64,000 nt of DNA, from NCBI GenBank assembly GCA_001683735.1, contig LUGG01000003.1, positions 1,302,001 through 1,366,000 on the forward strand, read 5' to 3'. Source of the stretch: Grifola frondosa (Eukaryota; Basidiomycota; Agaricomycetes; Polyporales; Grifolaceae). A program made the position numbers and the translations under genes. The notes below the pieces were generated by a model. That model was not told the origin of the DNA and did not search any database. It saw nothing but the letters and a program-made list of their open reading frames with translations. Shown piece by piece: positions 46,080 to 57,715 of the stretch (within the stretch, counting starts at the first letter, position 1; the number at the start of each line of letters is the position of its first letter).

Positions 46080-47300
46080 CTAAACATTGATATTCGTGAC
46101 TGAGTGCGTCTTCGTTGCCTGAATCTGGATCTGCAGGACCTGCAACACGACACAGATCGATGTGCAGTTCCACATATACGAACACTGCACTAACCTGCTC
46201 CCCGTGCACGTCGCCGTACTGCGACTTGCCAGCGCTGTCCGCAGACGCAGCCGTACGCGTGCCGGATATCGCGGAATACGGGATGGACACGCTGGGCCCG
46301 ATCTTGCGCACGTGTTTACGCGTGTTGAGCGTCACGAGGAGGGAGTTAAGGAACACTATATGGCGTGCATGAGCATTCGTCGAAAAGAGAGAGAGAGAGG
46401 GGTGGAGGGAGGGAGAGAGGGAGGGAGGGGAGGTGCATTTGGGTATTGTGAAGTAGAAGGCGATATAGACGAAGTTATCAGGCATTTTGATGAACTGTGG
46501 GTGCTTGGGTGTCAGGGAAAGGGGGTGAAAGGGGTGAGGGGAAGGATTTACAGTGATGCGGCAGTAGAAGGCGAAGATGCTGTGCGTGTAGTATTAGTTG
46601 CGGAGGGACGTAGAAGGTGGGGATATTTACGTCGTGATAACACAGGTGTTGACGCTGTACAGCATCAGGATCCGTATGATTGAATCGGTTCTATAAAACA
46701 AGAGATAAGACATGTCTATATCGAGCCCGCAGTGTTAGATATAAATACGAAGGAGGGTAAACTGACCTTTGGAAGCCTGTCCGATGTCTTGCGAGCAGCC
46801 AGCAGAGTGAGATCGCAATGATGAAGTCGGCGGTGAGGACGGCGGCGAAGCTCAGGTACAGGATCCACTTCTCGCGAATTCAGTTCCATAGCAGGTTCAA
46901 GACAAGGTGTGACATGCTCACCGAGATCTTCGCCAGCTCGAAGTAGCTAAACACTTTGTACCTGTGTGGCGCATTCAGAGTCATAGCATGGATGTGGCGC
47001 GAAGATTGGAGAATTGCCATTCGATAGCGAACGCTGATCGTGATGTGATGCGAGTTAGCATAAACGCATTTGCTCTTTGACATCTGAGCATATAGAGATT
47101 CATGCCTTCATTCGCACCTCCAATCAACACAGTGCTTATAGTTGAAAATAGCTTAACACTCACCCCACACGAGCGGAGTAAGCACAGCCTAGATAAGTCC
47201 ATTAGCGGAGCATTACCAGGATGGAGAACGCCCTCACGATGGCAATACCCAAATCCCCCGCGCGCCAGGAAAGAAGATGTTTTCATTATCGAGAGCTGCA
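46080..47300 (-). pseudogene. DUF6534-family membrane protein, copy D, 5' truncated
   Basis: Read on the minus strand from about 47,300, sequence matching the middle of copy B (FLARGGFGYCHREG region) is followed by the helix 5-7 part with TDSIIRILMLYSVNTCVIT-like sequence at 46,690-46,620. Next come MPDNFVYIAFYFTIPK, ARHIVFLNSLLVTLNTRKHV, SGTRTAASADSAGKSQYGD and the final exon VLQIQIQATKTHSVTNIN ending at 46,080. The first exons with TLG and LYGITNVQ are missing. The missing part abuts a truncated MFS gene at about 47,500, so a deletion or rearrangement joined the two. Confidence 0.65.
46384..46432 (+). repeat. GA/GGGA low-complexity tract
   Basis: GAGAGAGAGAGGGG followed by GGAGGGAGGGAGAGAGGGAG-type sequence, inside an intron of copy D. 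Confidence 0.8.
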
Positions 47301-47509
47301 TAGAAAAATCATGATTCAATTTAATGGGGAATATACGAAAAGTCAAAGCACTTATGGCGTAGAATGCAAGGTTTGGAGACAGTCCGTTTACCTTGACAAA
47401 CGGCTGGATGTAGAAGTCTGTCGAGATAGAGTCGACTCAGGCATCAGGGAGAGAAGAACCTGGGATGTATAGACCAAACACAGCCATAAATTACATATCA
47501 AATATGGAA

Positions 47510-48509
47510 TGGATCAGGCGGTTTAATATGATGAAACCCGACTATAGGGCGTAAAAACCTACGCCACAATCGTCATCCAGACCGATCCGTCATTAAGGTC
47601 CTCCTTGACAGATTTCTTGCGGTTAGCAGCGACCATAAGTCGTTGATATGCTTGATCCGCGTCATCAGGAGCAGGTTTGAAATTATAAGAAGACCGAGCA
47701 TGAGGATCGCTGGAGCACGGACACCCCACACGAAGCCCACATGGCCGTTAATGAGCTTGTTCAACATGATCAGATGCACCACACCGCAGCACGAATTGTC
47801 TACATAGGACAGTCATTCAGAAATACTTTGAAGAAACAAGAAAGTGTGATATGCACCGGCAGTCAGAATTCTCAACGCTAGCGAAGTGGTATGCTTGTAC
47901 AGATACTGCTGGAACACATAATAACCCGGAGCTAAAACCGACGCCAATACCCTAAGCGAGGAAGAACTAATAGCACTTGGTGGTGTCTACGAGCAGGAGT
48001 ATGAGTATACTATTCCAATGTTAGCTGAACACGTTAAAGTAAAGTTGGCCTACAACATGATCACATAATTTAGAAGAGGTAGATCCTGACGAGAAAATAT
48101 AGCCGCAACTTGAAAGCGGCGAAGATAACCGAGATTAAACAATCTGCCGATCCGTAGAGAACGGGAAATCTGAGGTAGAGCTACACAGAGATTTTCGATG
48201 CCGATGAAGTGCCCTCAAGCATGTACAAAGCCTGCGATATTCCGAAGGAGTTCGCAGCATCAAATGTATGGGATCCAGCGATACATCTGAAGGTCCAGAG
48301 CGTGTTGGTCGAAAGAGAGAGGCATGTCAAATGTCAATTTGAGGCTCACCTTCCCAGAACCGTACCACGCCTGCAGACCGCCATCCATGTGCAGTTGGCT
48401 ATCAGGTGCAGATTCTGTAGCGTCATAACCAACTGTAGTTGCTAGTTGCTTTACGCTCCTGTTTCGGTGCTAAGGTGATTTGTGCAGCGACAGAGGATGA
48501 CCGCTCCAT
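47510..48509 (-). pseudogene. MFS transporter, right copy, N-terminal half only
   Basis: The minus-strand start at 48509 gives MERSSSVAAQ, and a first exon ending GGLQAWYGSGK before a GTGAGC donor. Later come the exons for the helix 1-5 region and IMLNKLINGHVGFVWGVRAP, AILMLGLLIISNLLLMTR, IKHINDLWSLL and a loop DLNDGSVWMTI at about 47,565. The C-terminal half (helices 7-12) is absent. Frames shift at several points. It is divergent from remnant X, as in the left copy. Compare the fuller copies at 4,901 and 57,716. Confidence 0.7.
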
Positions 48510-48689
48510 GGAGGCGCGTGTGAGGGAAGAAAATACAGGATATACGGCAAGGAGTGGCAATGAAGCGCGAGTATTAATCACTGCACGCAATTCACAAAGT
48601 TCTCACACAGCGACATCACCAGCTTTGCTGCGAGTCCTCAACGCGCAGGCTTTCAGAAAAGATTTGGGCGTCTACAGGTGAACGGTATT

Positions 48690-49965
48690 GAAGATTCTAG
48701 CTTACATAATGCGTCAACACTCGCTTCATACCGACCATCAGCGCATTAGCAGTGAAGACAGGAAGTTAGTAAAAGTTCGACTTTTTCAATGGAGAGTAGA
48801 TAATACGGAAGGTGTCAAATTCCACAAATACTTCGCAATACTCGGAGTCGTCCAAGGTAAGCTCTACAGGTTCACGACGTAAGTATGTAACTATTCACCA
48901 TATGTTAGATTGCACACAGAAAGTGGTCTAGCTTGAACTATACTTCAAAGCAGGATAATACCGTTGACTCCTCATCTTTCTGTTGAAACTATCGACATAC
49001 GAATTGACGCACGGTGTCAATATCTGTACGGTAGACACGAGATCGATGACAGGGTCGGAGCACTTTATGCACACCGACTGATCAATATTCAATCATTCCT
49101 TTGCACGATGGGTCACCGTGTTCCTGCTGTCTTTGTCCTTCCCAAGCTTCAAAGCTTCATGTCTCCAAGCAATCCTTGGAGCCGGAGAAGATAGCGTGGA
49201 TAATCAAGCACAACAGGTGTGCACTTTTTCTTCTCTCCCGTCGTTGTCGCTGCACCTCTAGTGGCCGATGTGCCTCGATGTTCATCGACCCCCGCCAATG
49301 GCTACATCTGCATCGCGCTCCTCGATGCGCATCTGGATAAGCTCGAGATCCCCGTGATGGTGTCAAACAACCAGGACCCACGCCAGACGTCATACACGAT
49401 CGCCATCGATTGTAGAATAAATAATTTGGCATTGTACGGAATTTTTGATGCATCGCCTAGATTTGCTCTTATTTAAAAATCATATTTCCTTACCCTCCAA
49501 ACGTGACTCCCGGCATTTCCACACCTGAACTCACCATCTCACCGCCCGCGCCCTCGACTCTCTTTCCAAGAGACATCTCCCATTTCGCACATATTCCAGA
49601 GGCATCCTTGCGCTTGCGGACACACCCAGTCCGGTATTGACCTCTGCGCGATTGCGAGCATTCCCCAGGCCAGCGTGCTTTACGAGCTCGGCGAGGACAA
49701 CGAGTCAGGTAGCGTGATGCGCCGCGACCCCTGCCGCCGATTTGTGCATCGCTGCGGACTGACGATGGGTAGTGTGGAGATACTCGTGCAGCGGGAGCAG
49801 GAGAAGGAGGTGACGTTGATGCACCTTGAAGCTGTGGCAGGTGAGATTCGATCCAAATTCCGAGCAGATCGAAATTTGATGTTTACAATGGTCTTTTCAG
49901 GAAATATTCCGAGCATAAAGGTCAATTCGGGCAGTTCTTGCTTTACGCAACAAGTGTGCAGGGCA
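48690..49965 (+). pseudogene. Unrecognised gene remnant X, right copy
   Basis: The inverted partner of 3,550-4,640. Readable blocks: VKFHKYFAILGVVQGKLYRF, PANGYICIALLDAHLDKLEI followed by PVMVSNNQDPRQTSYTIAID, and IDLCAIASIPQASVLYELGE. Then come EDNESGSVM and FRKYSEHKGQFGQFLLYATS. Blocks lie in different frames with intron-like gaps. No known family was recognised; a single ancestral gene with about five exons is likely. Confidence 0.4.
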
Positions 49966-50691
49966 GATGATTTGATGTCTTTCAACAATATGGATCACAC
50001 TATGAACAATCGCTTCTGATGGCGTCTAATTGATACGATACCATCCCCGCAGAACATGATGAGAATCCCCTGGGTTTTCCCCGTCCTTTCCCCTGTACAT
50101 GCTGGATGACCATGATGACGCTGAGAACGGTGACAGAATTATTCCCGGGCTATTATCTCAACGTACGGACAAGATCTCAAAGCTTATCAGGACATCGGAG
50201 TCGGAAAATGATAGGTGCCATTCCTGAGGTAGTGTTTTCGTATTATTCCTTTCCCATTGTATAGTCTAATTCAGTATGTCTAAGGCCTCTTTTGCTAATA
50301 TGTACATACCGTATGTTTGGCGCCCTGCCACCTCAGCGCTTGACCGAACTCAGGACCGGACTGAGGTGCGTATAGTTCACTCTCTGTATACGATTAGTAT
50401 TTTTCCATTTGATTCTAGGTAATATAATTAGTCCTTCACCGAACTCGAGGTCGGACTGCGACATCAATGCATCATTCTTAGTTTTCATCAATCTGACTGG
50501 CAACACCTGTCCATCTCCACATTGCCGCCAGTGGGATCAGGATCTGAAGCCCGAGGTGCCGTCTCTTGATCATCATGCTATTATTTCAACCATCTGGCGT
50601 GCTTTGAAAATGTACAAATACCTCAATCATGCTCTAGGAATTCCCTACTAGACGAGAAGTATAATCTCCTTGATTCGTGTTTTCCAGTACG

Positions 50692-53614
50692 ATGAAGCCA
50701 TTCCCTCCCGGTATCCCCTTTCTCTTCCGCAATTTGCTGACCTCTCCTTCCCACCTGCCGTCGTGCTGCTCGCCACGCGCGTCCTCCGCTTTCAACATGT
50801 ATTCGTGCCCGGCTGGCTGCTGGTGCTCGCCATCATCGTGATCAACTCGCTGCTTTTGGCTGCACGCGTCGGGCGGCTGAGCGGATGGGCGCAGCGCTCC
50901 CCGATGCATTACAAGGGAGGTGGATAGGGGGTTTGGACGTCATGATGGACATGCTGCACGCGTTCAAGCTTGGATATCCACGTGAGGAGGCGGGGCAGCC
51001 CAGGTATTCTACATCGCCTTTCTGCCGGAGCTCACCTTTGCATCTATACACAGCGGACATCTTCGATCGAGGGTTTTCGCTCAACAGTGCTCTCTTCTCA
51101 TTTGATGTGCTCTGGGTCACAGGCTATTTACTACCGATCCAGATATTGCTAAGGTGCGTTCATAGATTCTCGTGTATGCATTGCAGTGTATCCCGATTCA
51201 CTGTTTGTAGACAGTGCTCACCCTTGAGTTTACCAATTTCGAGAAAGGTTATATTATACACTTGCTACTGAAACTTGTCGTCAATATCTGCTCAACGTAA
51301 GTATTGTTTTGCAGGTGAGGTGTTACGGAACAATTTGAACGCAAGAACAATTTGAACGCAATATTCGGTACAGGCGTGTTCAACTCGGATGGTATGTTTT
51401 CTGTTCGTCGTCTGGGTTTTCAATATTAACGGTTGCTGGATGCGTTCAGGCGAGATGTGGAAGTACGGCGCCTTTTGCACCTCTGCGCACCTCCGCGTTT
51501 AGATCCTTTTGCTGAGCGAAACGTAGGTTCCACCGCTCAATGACTCATCCCTTCTTTACCCGTGGGAGGATCAGCCATTGGGAGCTATTCGATCGTCACG
51601 CCGGTACACGCACACGCAATCCTCCGCACACGCATCAAGCCAACCTCACATTGCCAACAGATCATGCAATTTTGAAGATGAAGGGACGGTTCCAAGCGGG
51701 TATCATTGTTGACTTCCAGGTTCATTTCCCCAACCACCCAACGTATGTGGGCTAATCATTTGGTGCGGTGCAGGACCTCATCACCCGCTTCACCTTCGAT
51801 GCCGCCACCGAGTTCCTCTTCGGCTCTTGCCTGAACAGCCTGGACGCGCCTCTACCATACCCGCACAACTACCCCGTGAACGAACACACCACCCAGCCGG
51901 CCAACGCCGCGGAGAAGTTCTCAGATGCGGTTGCGGCGGTGCAGATCGTGGTCGCTGACCGGTTGCGGGCGGGGTGGACGTGGCCCCTTCGGGAGATCTT
52001 CAAGATAAGACAGAGGAGGACAGGGCCATCGTGGACTCTGTATTGGAGCCTATTGTGAAAGAGGCTCTGCGAAAGAAGGAGAAGATGAAGCTTGGGGAAG
52101 GCGCCGATAGTGAGAAAGATGAGGAAAATGAAACGCTGTTGGATTCACTGGTGCAGCTTACGTCTGGTGAGCCGTTTGTTAGCGGCCTCGATTAACTTCG
52201 ACTGAAGTCGTGGCGGGTATTTTAGATCCTGTCGTTCTTCGTGATGAGACCCTAAACATTCTGCTCGCCGGCAGAGACACGGTATGTCAATTTACGGGGT
52301 TGGCTAGCGTCTTGATCACTTATATCTTACCAGACTGCTTCGGCTCTCACCTTTGCCATCTACCTCCTCTGTGAACATCCTGCCGTATTCAAGCGTCTCC
52401 GTGAAGAGATTTTGCAATATGTTGGCCCGACGCGGAGGCCTACGTATGATGATATCCGCGAGATGAGATACTTACGAGCCTTCCTGAATGGTAAGCTATC
52501 AGTCAAAATATTTACTACGAACCATCACTCATCGCCGCCCAACACCTTCGGAGTCATTGAGGTTGTATCCGCCTGTGTAAGTTGCGCCAATAATCTCAAA
52601 ATTCTTCTCACCTTCTTCAATGGATGAACAGGCCGTTCGATATCCGGTGCGTTCTTCCTGCTACTCCAAGACTTCTCCTAACCCGAAGGTCCCGCCACCC
52701 TTGCCTCAGCTACACTATCAATGAGACTTTGTTACCAAATCCAGATCCCACAGGCAATCCCATCCATATCCCCGCCAAAACAAAGTACGTATGCATGCGG
52801 GCCCCTCTGATATACGTTCTAATACAACGACACAAGGTAACATACTCCGTCTTCAAGATGCACCGTGACCCAAAGCACTGGGGCCCCGACGGTACGCATC
52901 CCTCTCGCACATTCGCACACGCTCTCGATACTAACAGACAGCGCGCCACAGCCGAGGCGTTCGATCCCGACCGGTTCCTCGACTCGCGCATGGCCAAATA
53001 CTTCATCCAGAACCCCTTCATTTTCCTCCCGTTCAACGGCGGCCCGCGCATCTGCCTCGGCCAACAGGTGCGTGCCCCGCGCCCATGCACACTACTAACG
53101 CTTACGCTCTATAGTTCGCGTACAACGAGATGTCGTTCTTCATCATCTGCCTGCTGCAGACCTTCGGGACGATGGGGCTAGACCTCGCGGCGCAGCCCCC
53201 GGACTCGCTGCCGCTGCCAGAGTGGAAGAACGGGGCGGGGCTGAAGGCTGCGGAGAAGGTCTTCGTCAAGGCGCATATCACGCTGTACGCGCATGTGCGT
53301 GTTCATCCTTTTCGCCTTTAGCACGACTGATTTGTTATGCGTTGCAGGGTGCATCAGCAAAACTCGAATTTTCCTTGCCACTCTTTGGGCTCTTCTCGGT
53401 TCTTCTCGGTTCTTTTCTTCCTTATCAACGTGAAAAATTGCCTTTTTTGGACACTTTTTAAGTAAAAAAAGGAGCAAGCCCTACTTTTGTTCCTTTTTCT
53501 TCTTAATTTTCTTAAATAAGCATTTTAAGTAACAAAAAGTAACTAAAAGGAAAATTCGAGTTTTGCTGATGTGGGCTGTGGGTCCAGATGGGCGACGCGG
53601 ATGCTGAGGCGTAG
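50692..53614 (+). pseudogene. Cytochrome P450 (CYP63-like), right copy, complete but damaged
   Basis: The start at 50692 gives MKPFPPGIPFLFRNLL. Then come an anchor helix (VPGWLLVLAIIVINSLLL), FDRGFSLNSALFSFDVLWVT, FHRSMTHPFFTRGRISHWEL, DLITRFTFDAATEFLFG, the I-helix [25 protein letters not shown]-helix [30 protein letters not shown], haem-binding [13 protein letters not shown] with the Cys ligand, and [18 protein letters not shown]. The C-terminus LYAH/GLWVQMGDADAEA is split by a 220 bp MITE. Other lesions: a missing base near 52,003, the acceptor before ESLR reads GG instead of AG at 52,550-52,551, and a frameshift in the first exon. An ER-membrane enzyme when intact; fatty acid or alkane substrates are inferred from the CYP63 family. 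Confidence 0.87.
53352..53571. mobile_element. 220 bp MITE sharing ends with the 22.4 kb element
   Basis: A perfect 25 bp inverted repeat (53,352-53,376 and 53,547-53,571) starts CATCAGCAAAACTCG, identical to the left end of the 22.4 kb element over 15 bases. It is flanked by TG at 53,350-53,351 and 53,572-53,573, the same 2 bp dinucleotide duplication. There is no coding capacity. Removing it restores the last P450 exon. Confidence 0.9.
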
Positions 53615-53619
53615 AATTT

Positions 53620-54085
53620 CGAATTTCTGTTGGCTGTGTACTGTTCGGACTCTGTTTTATGTAGACGTGTGGATGCGCGGTGGTTTCGTGTACCGTCCGT
53701 TTCTCGACTTCGGCGACTGTCGTTTCGTACATGTGCCGTTATCATACATTCCTACGTACATCCAGGCATATAGACGAGTAGTTCCTCCCCGTGTCCTCTA
53801 CCGGAGCACTGAGATGAGCCGTAATAGAGTCTCCTTTTCATTTCATCTCTACCTAGCAAAACAGCTTTGTTCTAACAACTAGATACTGTATTAAATACAA
53901 GTGTTCTTCCCAGCCTAATTTTCCTGTTCGATGCGACATCTCATGGACAACCACCCACATTGCATTTCAATGTCTTGTGCTTTCTGCAAACCCTCAATAG
54001 AAATATTTCTGAATTGCTACTCTCCGGTTCTATATCGTGATAATCGCACAATAACATCACATCCTCGACCCAAGAGCACATCAAC
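53620..54085. other. Intergenic stretch, nothing recognised
   Basis: Between the P450 stop and the 3' end of the methyltransferase-like gene. Only short frames. Confidence 0.5.
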
Positions 54086-54090
54086 TCTCC

Positions 54091-54931
54091 TCACCAAATG
54101 CCCGGGACCAACCTATACGGCGTCACCCCCGCCCACCTCTCCCACTCCCCCCAAATGCCTCCCTCAACACCCCATCCTCCCTCCCAACCCTCACCACCAA
54201 CCCCGCCGTATAAAAGCTCGGAATCCCCGCCCACCCCAGCCCACACGCCATCCCCAGCCGCCCCGCCACACCCCAGCGCGTCCCACCACGAGCCCGGGCC
54301 GAGGTGTATGAGCGCGATGCCGGCCATGGCGAGGATGAGGCCTGTGTACGCGGGGTGGCGCACGATGGAGTATGGGCCGGAGGTGACGAGTTTGTGGTCG
54401 TCGCGGAGGGCGAGCTCGAAGGTGAAGAGGCGGCCGAGGTGGCGGTAGCAGGCGACGCGGATGGAGGTGCCTAAGAGGAGGAGGAGGAAGCCGAGGAGGA
54501 AGGGGCGCGTGATGCGGATGTGGGAGGCGGCGCTGGGCGCGCCGCGGAGGAGGAGGGAGAGGACGGGGCGCGAGAGCGGGTGGGCGTGGTAATGCTGTGC
54601 GAGGAGGACGGCGACTTCGCCGAGGTAGACTAGGGCGCTTCCATACTAGATGGTGGGTGAGCCGGGAATTTTATGAGGAGAAGGGGGTGGGTTACCCGCA
54701 GCATCGGGGCTCCGATCTTGAAGATACGCCTAGATGTCTTTTTTTCGTCTTTGTATCTGGCTGCTTCGGCATCTTTGGGTGGGGGATGGGGAGGATTCGC
54801 GGACTAGAGACGTTCGTATGAGCGGCTGAATGTGGTGATAAGAAATATGGATTACTACGCACCACGTAGGTGCAGTATAGCGCGAAGAGCAGCATTGGTA
54901 CTTTGATTACAATTTGGGAAGGCATGGCCAT
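54091..54931 (-). pseudogene. Isoprenylcysteine carboxyl methyltransferase-like protein
   Basis: Membrane methyltransferase family (ICMT/STE14-like) that methylates prenylated cysteine using S-adenosylmethionine in the ER membrane; Agaricomycetes carry several copies. The start at 54931 gives MAMPSQIVIKVPMLLFALYC. A second exon is a basic loop. The third has LGEVAVLLAQHYHAHPLSRP, RITRPFLLGFLLLLLGTSIR, and the signature LFTFELALRDDHKLVTSGPY followed by SIVRHPAYTGLILAMAG. The end reads FYTAGLVVRVGREDGVLREA and GEWERWAGVTPYRLVPGIW. The last two pieces are in different frames: a G run at about 54,150 is one base short and another shift lies just upstream. Very GC-rich, unlike the repeats to the left. 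Confidence 0.75.
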
Positions 54932-54934
54932 CAG

Positions 54935-55775
54935 GAGGAGGTTGAAGAGGGGAAACAGCGTAGGTGCGACTGGCAGCTATGTGTATATATCACAAGATGT
55001 CCCGCTATGGACAGTTTCGGGCAAAGGAGAGTCATATGTAGGAGGGCTTCGTTGCCCCGGTCTGCCGGACGCGACCATAATCATCAATGTTGCGCCCCTC
55101 CTCGGGCTTGAAGGTATATTGAATTTCCCCTTGAACTTTGTCGATTACCAGTCCAGTATAACATTGATTGTTTCAAGCCCAAGTTTCGAACCTAGGAAGG
55201 ACCATAATACTCTGACTTCTGTCAATCAACGGTCAGATTGTGGGACGGTCAAAGAACAGATACAAGGATAGCATCACCGCGGGCACACGATGGTCAGGTC
55301 CTGCTATGCAGGCAGTTTCGGATTAATGAGACGTGAAGAAGTGTGACAAAGTGATATCAACATTTTTGATCAACATGGCAAGGCACACATGGTCACTGTG
55401 CCGAAGAAGCCGGAAGTGGGTGTCAGTGTCTGATCGGCGACCTCGTATCGCGTGCATGACCCCGCGATAGATCGCAGTATCTCGTTCGATCGAGGTCCAC
55501 AGCTGAGCTGATCCGGGGTCCTTTCAGAAAACGTTATGCCACCGAATTGACAGGTGTACAGCTCAGGAGTCGACGTCCGCCACAGCGTTTCGCATTGCAT
55601 ATCCTCAAAAAGACGTTCGCGGGCACTTCCGCATGATGATTTCCTGTTTGTGGAGAACCGTAGAGGCCCCAAAGACCAATATTCTCGTAGCTCCTTATTC
55701 TAACATTAATACAACAACATGAAATTTCATGTGACATACGGGAATCAGATCGCAGTGAAAAAATCCGCCCAACCC
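54935..55775. other. Intergenic stretch, no gene recognised
   Basis: Short frames only (for example 55,370-55,672 minus) without motif or splice support. It separates the 5' end of the methyltransferase-like gene from the 3' end of the thioesterase-like gene. Confidence 0.45.
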
Positions 55776-55779
55776 ACGT

Positions 55780-57009
55780 TCACAGCTTCCCACCCTTCGC
55801 ACCGGCATTAATGTTCACCGCGGCAGGCACGACCACCATCACCGTATTCATCACCGCAAGACACCTCTGCATCTCCCTCCAACCCACGCGCTCCTCACCC
55901 TCTCCAATATCCGACGGCGCCGTCCACACCTCCACGCGCGTATCATGCCGCGCCTGCGGGTCGTTCGCGAACGCACCCGTGGAGAACAGCGCGACGGTGC
56001 GCGGCGAGTGGTCCGGGCTCGACGCGGGCGGGATCGGGAACTTGAACTCCATCGTCAGCGTCGTCGTCGCGTACCACCGCGCAAAAAACGCCACACCACA
56101 TCACATCAGCCACCCAAATCCAGATCGTCCACACGGAGGGAAGCGCACCATTTGCGGACCTCCGCGACGGACGCGCCCATGCTCTCGACGAGCCCCATCG
56201 CCGAGTCCGCAAGACACGGAATCATCGACGGCCGCAGCGGGCCCCGCTCCGTCGGGAGCATAAAGTACGTGCCCCACTGCATGCCCTCCGCATCGGACTT
56301 GCTCCGCGCGACGTACACGGGGTCGTGCGCGTCGCGGATGTGCTTGCTCGTGCCCCAGAAGCGCGTGTCGGGGACCCAGGAGCACTTGGAGGGGTGCGTC
56401 TGCATGGGCGTGCGGCGGGCCTTTCGGTGGAGAGGGGCGAGGGTGAGGACGGGCGGTGTGGAGGGGGGCGGGACGAGTACGCCGAACATCATGTGTGTCG
56501 TGATCATCACTATCTCCTGTGAGATGAGGCGATGTGAGGTGCGTGCGGAGCATAAGTAGGGCAAAGCAGGAGAGGCTTACGTTCTGGACGAGGTCGGCGA
56601 GGAGGTTGGTGAAATCCCTGCCTATTTTGAGCACGCGGACGTGGACGTGGAGCGTTGCGAGCCGCGGGATACGGAGGAAGTGTACGGTGAGGTGGATGGG
56701 TCGGGGTGCTTCGAGCCGGACTGGTGCTGAATGGCGGCTTCGAGGATGATGCCGAGGCTGTATCCTGCGCGACGAGCGTGTTACGAGTTTGAGATAACGA
56801 GGATATGTATGCCTGGGTTCCTCACCTCCTTGCGGTGCCCTGTGTGGTGGGGACGTGAGCGCGTGCGCTATGCGAAGTGAAATATGCGACGCACTGCAGG
56901 ATCACCCATTCGGGATCGATGGCGGCGCTGTATACGGAGACACTGTCCTTGCCAGATGTAGAGCGTGAGGGGTCTGCGATGACAGCGAGGGCTTGGAGAG
57001 CGGGGCCAT
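55780..57009 (-). pseudogene. Thioesterase-like (HotDog superfamily) protein
   Basis: An acyl-CoA thioesterase-like protein that would hydrolyse acyl thioesters. Read on the minus strand: MAPLSK at 57009, SVYSAAIDPEWVI, a block before GRDFTNLLADLVQN, then EIVMITTHMMFGVLVPPPST, THPSKCSWVPDTRFWGTSKH, GMQWGTYFMLPTERGPLRPS, LVESMGASVAEVRKW, and the last exon RWYATTTLTMEFKFPIPPAS with ALFSTGAFANDPQARHD, VEVWTAPSDIGEGEERVGWR and RCLAVMNTVM. The stop is at 55,780-55,782. Problems: a shift just after MAPLSK, and the last acceptor reads GCGC where CAGC is expected (about 56,080). Divergent from the MFS gene at 57,716. Confidence 0.7.
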
Positions 57010-57715
57010 GGTGAAGCACAAGTACGTGGTCGAGCGAGAGAACGGGATAAGACTTGGAAAGCGCGTCGCTGCGGATACTATCGCCGCTTACAAACGCTGC
57101 TCGTGAATATGCAGCGATAGTGAATGGAAAGAAAGAGGAGTGTCTGGGGGTGAGGTGCGCGTGAAGGACGCCTCAAAGGCGAATGTGATTGAGCAGAGAG
57201 AGCTTGCCGGATCAACTTGACTTTGTGTTTGCCGACAGTCACCGGTGTTCTAAATATTGCCGCTACTGTCGCGGCGCTTAACCCTTGCCCCCGCTCGACG
57301 TGCAACAACGTTCCAACATCCAACAGGGTGCCATAGGGGGCGTGTGCCCTGTTCAGCACGTCTTTCTGATTTCTATCGAAATTCAATTTCCAACGTTGCG
57401 CTTACGGAATATTCCCGTCGCATGGGCAATTCTCTTATCTTATACCTTCATGAACTCTCCTTGAACGCAATGTTGCTTTTCCCGACGAATCACCGATCCA
57501 AAGATCAAATTCAAATCTGCATCCGGACGATGAGCTAGCTCCGATCGGAGAGATCGAACCCAACGCCACAATCGACGCCGTTCACACAGACTCCCTCGAG
57601 CTGCCAAATGGGCACGTGAATCGCGCACCTTCCTCTCGCTGTTCTTCGCCTTCGTCTGCTTCCTTCTCCACCTTCCTACCTTCATCTGCAGGATACCAAT
57701 CGAGTCGGAGCCACA
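57010..57715. promoter_or_regulatory. Shared divergent intergenic region (thioesterase-like / MFS)
   Basis: About 700 bases between two divergent starts. No sites could be assigned. Short frames on both strands look accidental. Confidence 0.35.

Noticed and set aside
57078..57386. Minus-strand ORF upstream of the thioesterase-like gene as its N-terminus
   Set aside because: No similarity to the family, and a better start with MAPLSK lies at 57,009.
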